A stretch of DNA of 64,000 nt. Origin: Akkermansia muciniphila (lineage in GTDB: Bacteria; Pseudomonadota; Gammaproteobacteria; Burkholderiales; Burkholderiaceae_C). Each line of letters begins with the position of its first letter. Position 1 is the first letter of the stretch. The stretch spans positions 62,001 through 126,000 of the forward strand of contig CALQKH020000003.1 in NCBI GenBank assembly GCA_943331105.2. Reading direction: 5' to 3'. The position numbers and the translations under genes were made by a program. This document shows, one piece after another, positions 61,752 to 64,000 of the stretch. The notes under the pieces were generated by a model. The model searched no databases and was not told the DNA's origin. It saw only the letters and a list, made by a program, of their open reading frames with translations.

Positions 61752-62708
61752 TCAGCGGGGCATTTCTCTCAAATCAATGCCTTCGTGCTCAGCGATTTTT
61801 TCCAGCGCGTTTTCGAACAAAGAACGCGCTGACCCTGAGATTGAGCGCAGATAGGAATGCAAGTGCGAGTCCTCGGCGTTCTTGTTCAAGCACTCTTGGC
61901 TGTATTCCTCAAAACTGGCCAACTGGGCAATCAGCTCGGCCACATGCCTCGGACATTCACACAGCACATTGGTCGAAATACCGGCTACGCGGCGCAAGGT
62001 CTGGTCTGAGTATTTGCGGCTGGCAATCACCGCACCTTGGCCACCGAACTCCTCGGCCCGACTGCGGTCCACGAACAAGATCGATTGCAACAACTCGGCC
62101 AACTCACCGTCAGAGATCGGGTCTCGCCGCACGATCATGCCCGCCCGCTTCATGCTTTGCACCACCACATCGGGAGCAAAGTTGTACAGCACGATGGTCT
62201 GGGCAAAAGCGTGGCGCTGGGTCAAAGTCTGGATGGCAGAAAAAACCGAGTCCTGCAGCGAACTGACCCGGACCAACAAGACCTGCGGCTTGTCGGACAA
62301 AGGCGCATGGCTGACCGAGGCCAAATCCTCCAACACATCGGTGACCTGAATACGGTGCTGGCTCAAGACCGAGGCAAATTTGATCGACTCGAGCCTGTTG
62401 GCCAATCCCAAACCCACCACCGCCAAGCAAACCGGCAAAGCCAACGCGGTTGCAGCAGATGGTGTGCGCACGTCTTGGCTGGACAGGCGGCGCAACTGCT
62501 CCAGATCTAGGTGGGCAATGGCCCCGATGGCGTGCCCTGCCCCAATCAACTGCTTGAGCAAAAGCGCCTTCGACACATCGGGTTCGCCAAACAGGCGTTG
62601 GTTGCCCTCGGTTTTGACGGGACTGAAAGCACCGTAACGGGTTTGCCATATGCGCAGTGTCGACACCGGAATGGCCGTGGTTTTGGAGACGGCGCCGATG
62701 CGGAACAT
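61752..62708 (-). CDS. MerR-like regulator with C-terminal sensory domain
   Basis: 318-aa protein. The N-terminal MerR winged helix (about 1-72) includes FRIGAVSKTTAIPVSTLRIW and GNQRLFGEPDVSKALLLKQL. A middle region (about 85-210) has alternating strands and helices resembling a cobalamin-binding or receiver-like Rossmann fold, but without the B12 motif DxHxxG. The C-terminal part is helical. ATG 62708 is preferred over an 18-aa... longer frame start at 62783. It diverges from an Rrf2-like gene across direct repeats. Ligand or signal unknown. Confidence 0.8.
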   Translation of the reverse strand: MFRIGAVSKTTAIPVSTLRIWQTRYGAFSPVKTEGNQRLFGEPDVSKALLLKQLIGAGHAIGAIAHLDLEQLRRLSSQDVRTPSAATALALPVCLAVVGLGLANRLESIKFASVLSQHRIQVTDVLEDLASVSHAPLSDKPQVLLVRVSSLQDSVFSAIQTLTQRHAFAQTIVLYNFAPDVVVQSMKRAGMIVRRDPISDGELAELLQSILFVDRSRAEEFGGQGAVIASRKYSDQTLRRVAGISTNVLCECPRHVAELIAQLASFEEYSQECLNKNAEDSHLHSYLRSISGSARSLFENALEKIAEHEGIDLREMPR

Positions 62709-62756
62709 GGGACTTGAAGATGAACGAGGGGTCAAAGCAGCGCCTATGAGCAGGTA

Positions 62757-62816
62757 TTGCGTAGATTTTATGATGAAAAACAAAGTTTTGTTAGGTTTTT
62801 CACCATTTGCGTAGAT
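62757..62816. promoter_or_regulatory. Direct repeats and palindrome in the MerR/Rrf2 divergent promoter
   Basis: TTGCGTAGAT occurs twice (62757-62766 and 62807-62816), 50 bp apart start to start. Between them is a perfect dyad AACAAA-GT-TTTGTT (62779-62792). GGTATT and AATACC flank the repeats as inverted ends. The layout suits one or both divergent regulators. Confidence 0.6.
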
Positions 62817-62853
62817 AAATACCTCAGAATCCTACTCAAAGGAGCTGATCGCC

Positions 62854-63348
62854 ATGATTTCAAACCGAACCATCAATGCCTTGGATGTGTGCGTGGTCAT
62901 CGCCGAGCTGCAGCACAAAGGCCGGGTCTCCACCACCACCTTGTCCAACCGACTCAAGTTGTCGGTGTCCAACCTTGAGAGCATTCTCAAGCCGCTGAAA
63001 GACCACCACATCGTCAGTGCCAACAAAGGCCCGGGTGGCGGCTACAACATCCAAGGCGACATCGCCTTGGTATCCATGTGGGACATCGCCTCTGCCTTTG
63101 AGAGCACCTTGACACAGCAAGAACACGACACCGAGGGCTTGTCCGCGCCAGCTGAATTTGAGTTGGGCTTGGAACAAGTGGTGATCGACACCTTGAGTCA
63201 ATTCGTATTGGCGGACTTCGTTGACCTGACCGCCGTGGAAACTCCCGAAGAAGCTCCAATCCAGAACCGCTTCAAGCTCAAGCCCCTGGCGCCCCCGTTG
63301 ATCCCGAAAGCCCCCAATTCGGTGTTTCAGTTGTTCATGACCGTTTAG
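62854..63348 (+). CDS. Rrf2-family regulator without Fe-S cysteines
   Basis: 164-aa Rrf2-like protein. N-terminal winged HTH: STTTLSNRLKLSVSNLESILKPL, split across helices 2-3, then GPGGGYNI, the classical wing of Rrf2/IscR/NsrR. The usual three-Cys Fe-S cluster loop is missing; only Cys13 is present, so it is not expected to bind a cluster in the canonical way. The extended C-terminus (110-164) is Pro-rich. ATG 62854 follows AAGGAG. It diverges from the MerR-like gene and is near SQR, so sulfide control is possible. Confidence 0.85.
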   Translation: MISNRTINALDVCVVIAELQHKGRVSTTTLSNRLKLSVSNLESILKPLKDHHIVSANKGPGGGYNIQGDIALVSMWDIASAFESTLTQQEHDTEGLSAPAEFELGLEQVVIDTLSQFVLADFVDLTAVETPEEAPIQNRFKLKPLAPPLIPKAPNSVFQLFMTV

Positions 63349-63398
63349 GACTTCATATGGCTGCGTTGAGCAGATTGAACGGCCTATATATGCTGATG

Positions 63399-63722
63399 TC
63401 AGCGTTGCCGCATGGCCAATACAGGCCAAGTCAGCAACGCTGCCGCCACGCCAACACCTGCGGCCATGCCCAATAGAGCGGCCCAATCAACCCAGTAAGT
63501 CATGTTGACCAAGGATGATTTGGTCATGGACGGCAAAGCCACAACGGCCACCAACGCCACCAGCACAGCTACCGAGGCCAGCGTTGCGAGCTTGACCTGC
63601 TTGAGCTTCTTGCGGTTGATCACCATCATCACGGCCCACATCAACACCAAGGGTGCCAGCGCGGGCAGCAGGCCTAAGGCCGTTTCGTAGGCGATGCTCA
63701 TCGCCAGCCAGACTTCATACAT
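63399..63722 (-). CDS. Small membrane protein next to SQR
   Basis: 107-aa protein with three to four hydrophobic helices (ALAPLVLMWAVMMVI; ATLASVAVLVALVAVVAL; AALLGMAAGVGVAAALLTW) separated by a basic loop (NRKKLKQVK). I do not recognise the family with certainty. It is 28 bp downstream of the SQR-like gene on the same strand, so it is likely co-expressed and may anchor or assist sulfide oxidation at the membrane. Confidence 0.75.
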   Translation of the reverse strand: MYEVWLAMSIAYETALGLLPALAPLVLMWAVMMVINRKKLKQVKLATLASVAVLVALVAVVALPSMTKSSLVNMTYWVDWAALLGMAAGVGVAAALLTWPVLAMRQR

Positions 63723-63750
63723 GTGCGTCTCCAGATGTCTTGAGTGTGCT

Positions 63751-64000
63751 TCAAACCCGGCCCTTCAGCGTCGCCATGTAGGCAGGCTTGAGCATGCGGT
63801 ATTTCATCAGCCAAGCAAAATAACTCGCCTGCAGTGGCTCGATCATGGGCAGCGAAGGCGTGAGCTTACCCGCGTAGTCAAACTCGATCAGCATGGCCGA
63901 GCCCTCTTTCACGATCAACGGGCACGAGGTGTAGCCATCAAACTTTTGTCCGGGTGCACGGCCCGCGATCACGTCTACCAAATGCTCTGCCACGATGGGC
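63751..64000 (-). CDS. Sulfide:quinone oxidoreductase, C-terminal fragment (cut by window end)
   Basis: Only the last 80 or so residues are in the window; the frame is open at 64000 and the start lies outside. The segment FDGYTSCPLIVKEGSAML followed by EFDYAGKLTPSLPM and a Leu/Lys-rich amphipathic C-terminus matches SQR-type flavoproteins, including the CP dipeptide loop and the membrane-docking tail. It would oxidise sulfide to sulfane sulfur and reduce quinone. A flavocytochrome c FccB subunit is a less likely alternative. Confidence 0.8.
   Translation of the reverse strand, partial: PIVAEHLVDVIAGRAPGQKFDGYTSCPLIVKEGSAMLIEFDYAGKLTPSLPMIEPLQASYFAWLMKYRMLKPAYMATLKGRV

Noticed and set aside
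1..64000. CRISPR arrays, insertion sequences, prophage genes
   Set aside because: No regularly spaced repeats, transposase, integrase or phage structural genes were seen on either strand.

Overview
The window reads as chromosome of a betaproteobacterium, most likely Burkholderiales and close to Comamonadaceae (Limnohabitans/Rhodoferax-like). This rests on GC-rich coding sequence, many tightly overlapping ATGA gene junctions, Bug-type (TctC) binding proteins, DUF1841, and a sox cluster next to sulfide:quinone oxidoreductase. The genus is inferred, not shown. I see no CRISPR array, insertion sequence, prophage or integrase. There is one tRNA gene, and the last gene is cut by the window end.

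Region 1 (1-4800) is a purine-ring catabolism operon: a GntR/FCD regulator, PuuE allantoinase, a fused OHCU decarboxylase-allantoate amidohydrolase, and an M20 hydrolase that lacks one canonical metal ligand. Region 2 (4849-17893) is acyl-CoA metabolism. A thiolase and a FadB/FadJ-type enzyme run leftward. Diverging from them is a long, translationally coupled operon: acyl-CoA dehydrogenase, TetR, PECR-like SDR, acyl-CoA carboxylase beta, acyl-CoA dehydrogenase, enoyl-CoA hydratase, biotin carboxylase alpha and a third acyl-CoA dehydrogenase. The order matches atuR-B-C-D-E-F of acyclic terpene (citronellol/geraniol) utilisation. Its hallmark gene atuA lies at 28572-30340, split into two overlapping genes. 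Between them are an MFS carrier, a NhaR-like LysR regulator, TerC, and a LivJ/FadD/LivFGMH import-and-activation operon that diverges from atuA. Region 3 (30365-35931) holds a small operon of unknown substrate (SDR, Bug binding protein, unknown protein, PDC-hydrolase-like amidohydrolase) with a divergent LysR, followed by a pcaF-type thiolase.

Region 4 (36198-47774) is house-keeping and envelope: DUF1841, a diheme cytochrome c4-like protein, then a coupled chain MoxR ATPase-GNAT-VWA protein-TamA-TamB. After this come a TetR regulator diverging from a RodZ-like membrane protein, and tRNA-Arg(CCT).

Region 5 (47827-64000) is a lithotrophic sulfur-oxidation locus. The leftward sox operon is soxC-D-Y-Z-A-X-B-H and is preceded by two small c-type cytochromes. 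An RND efflux permease/adaptor pair with a DUF2892 protein diverges from an ArsR-family regulator. A MerR-like regulator diverges from an Rrf2-like regulator. The window ends in a small membrane protein and the C-terminus of a sulfide:quinone oxidoreductase. A 10-bp element (TATATTCGCA) occurs once in a dyad upstream of soxC and once in the ArsR/RND intergenic region, suggesting one ArsR-type sulfur-responsive regulator for both. Terminator hairpins lie inside the sox operon, after soxZ and after soxX, and probably set subunit stoichiometry.
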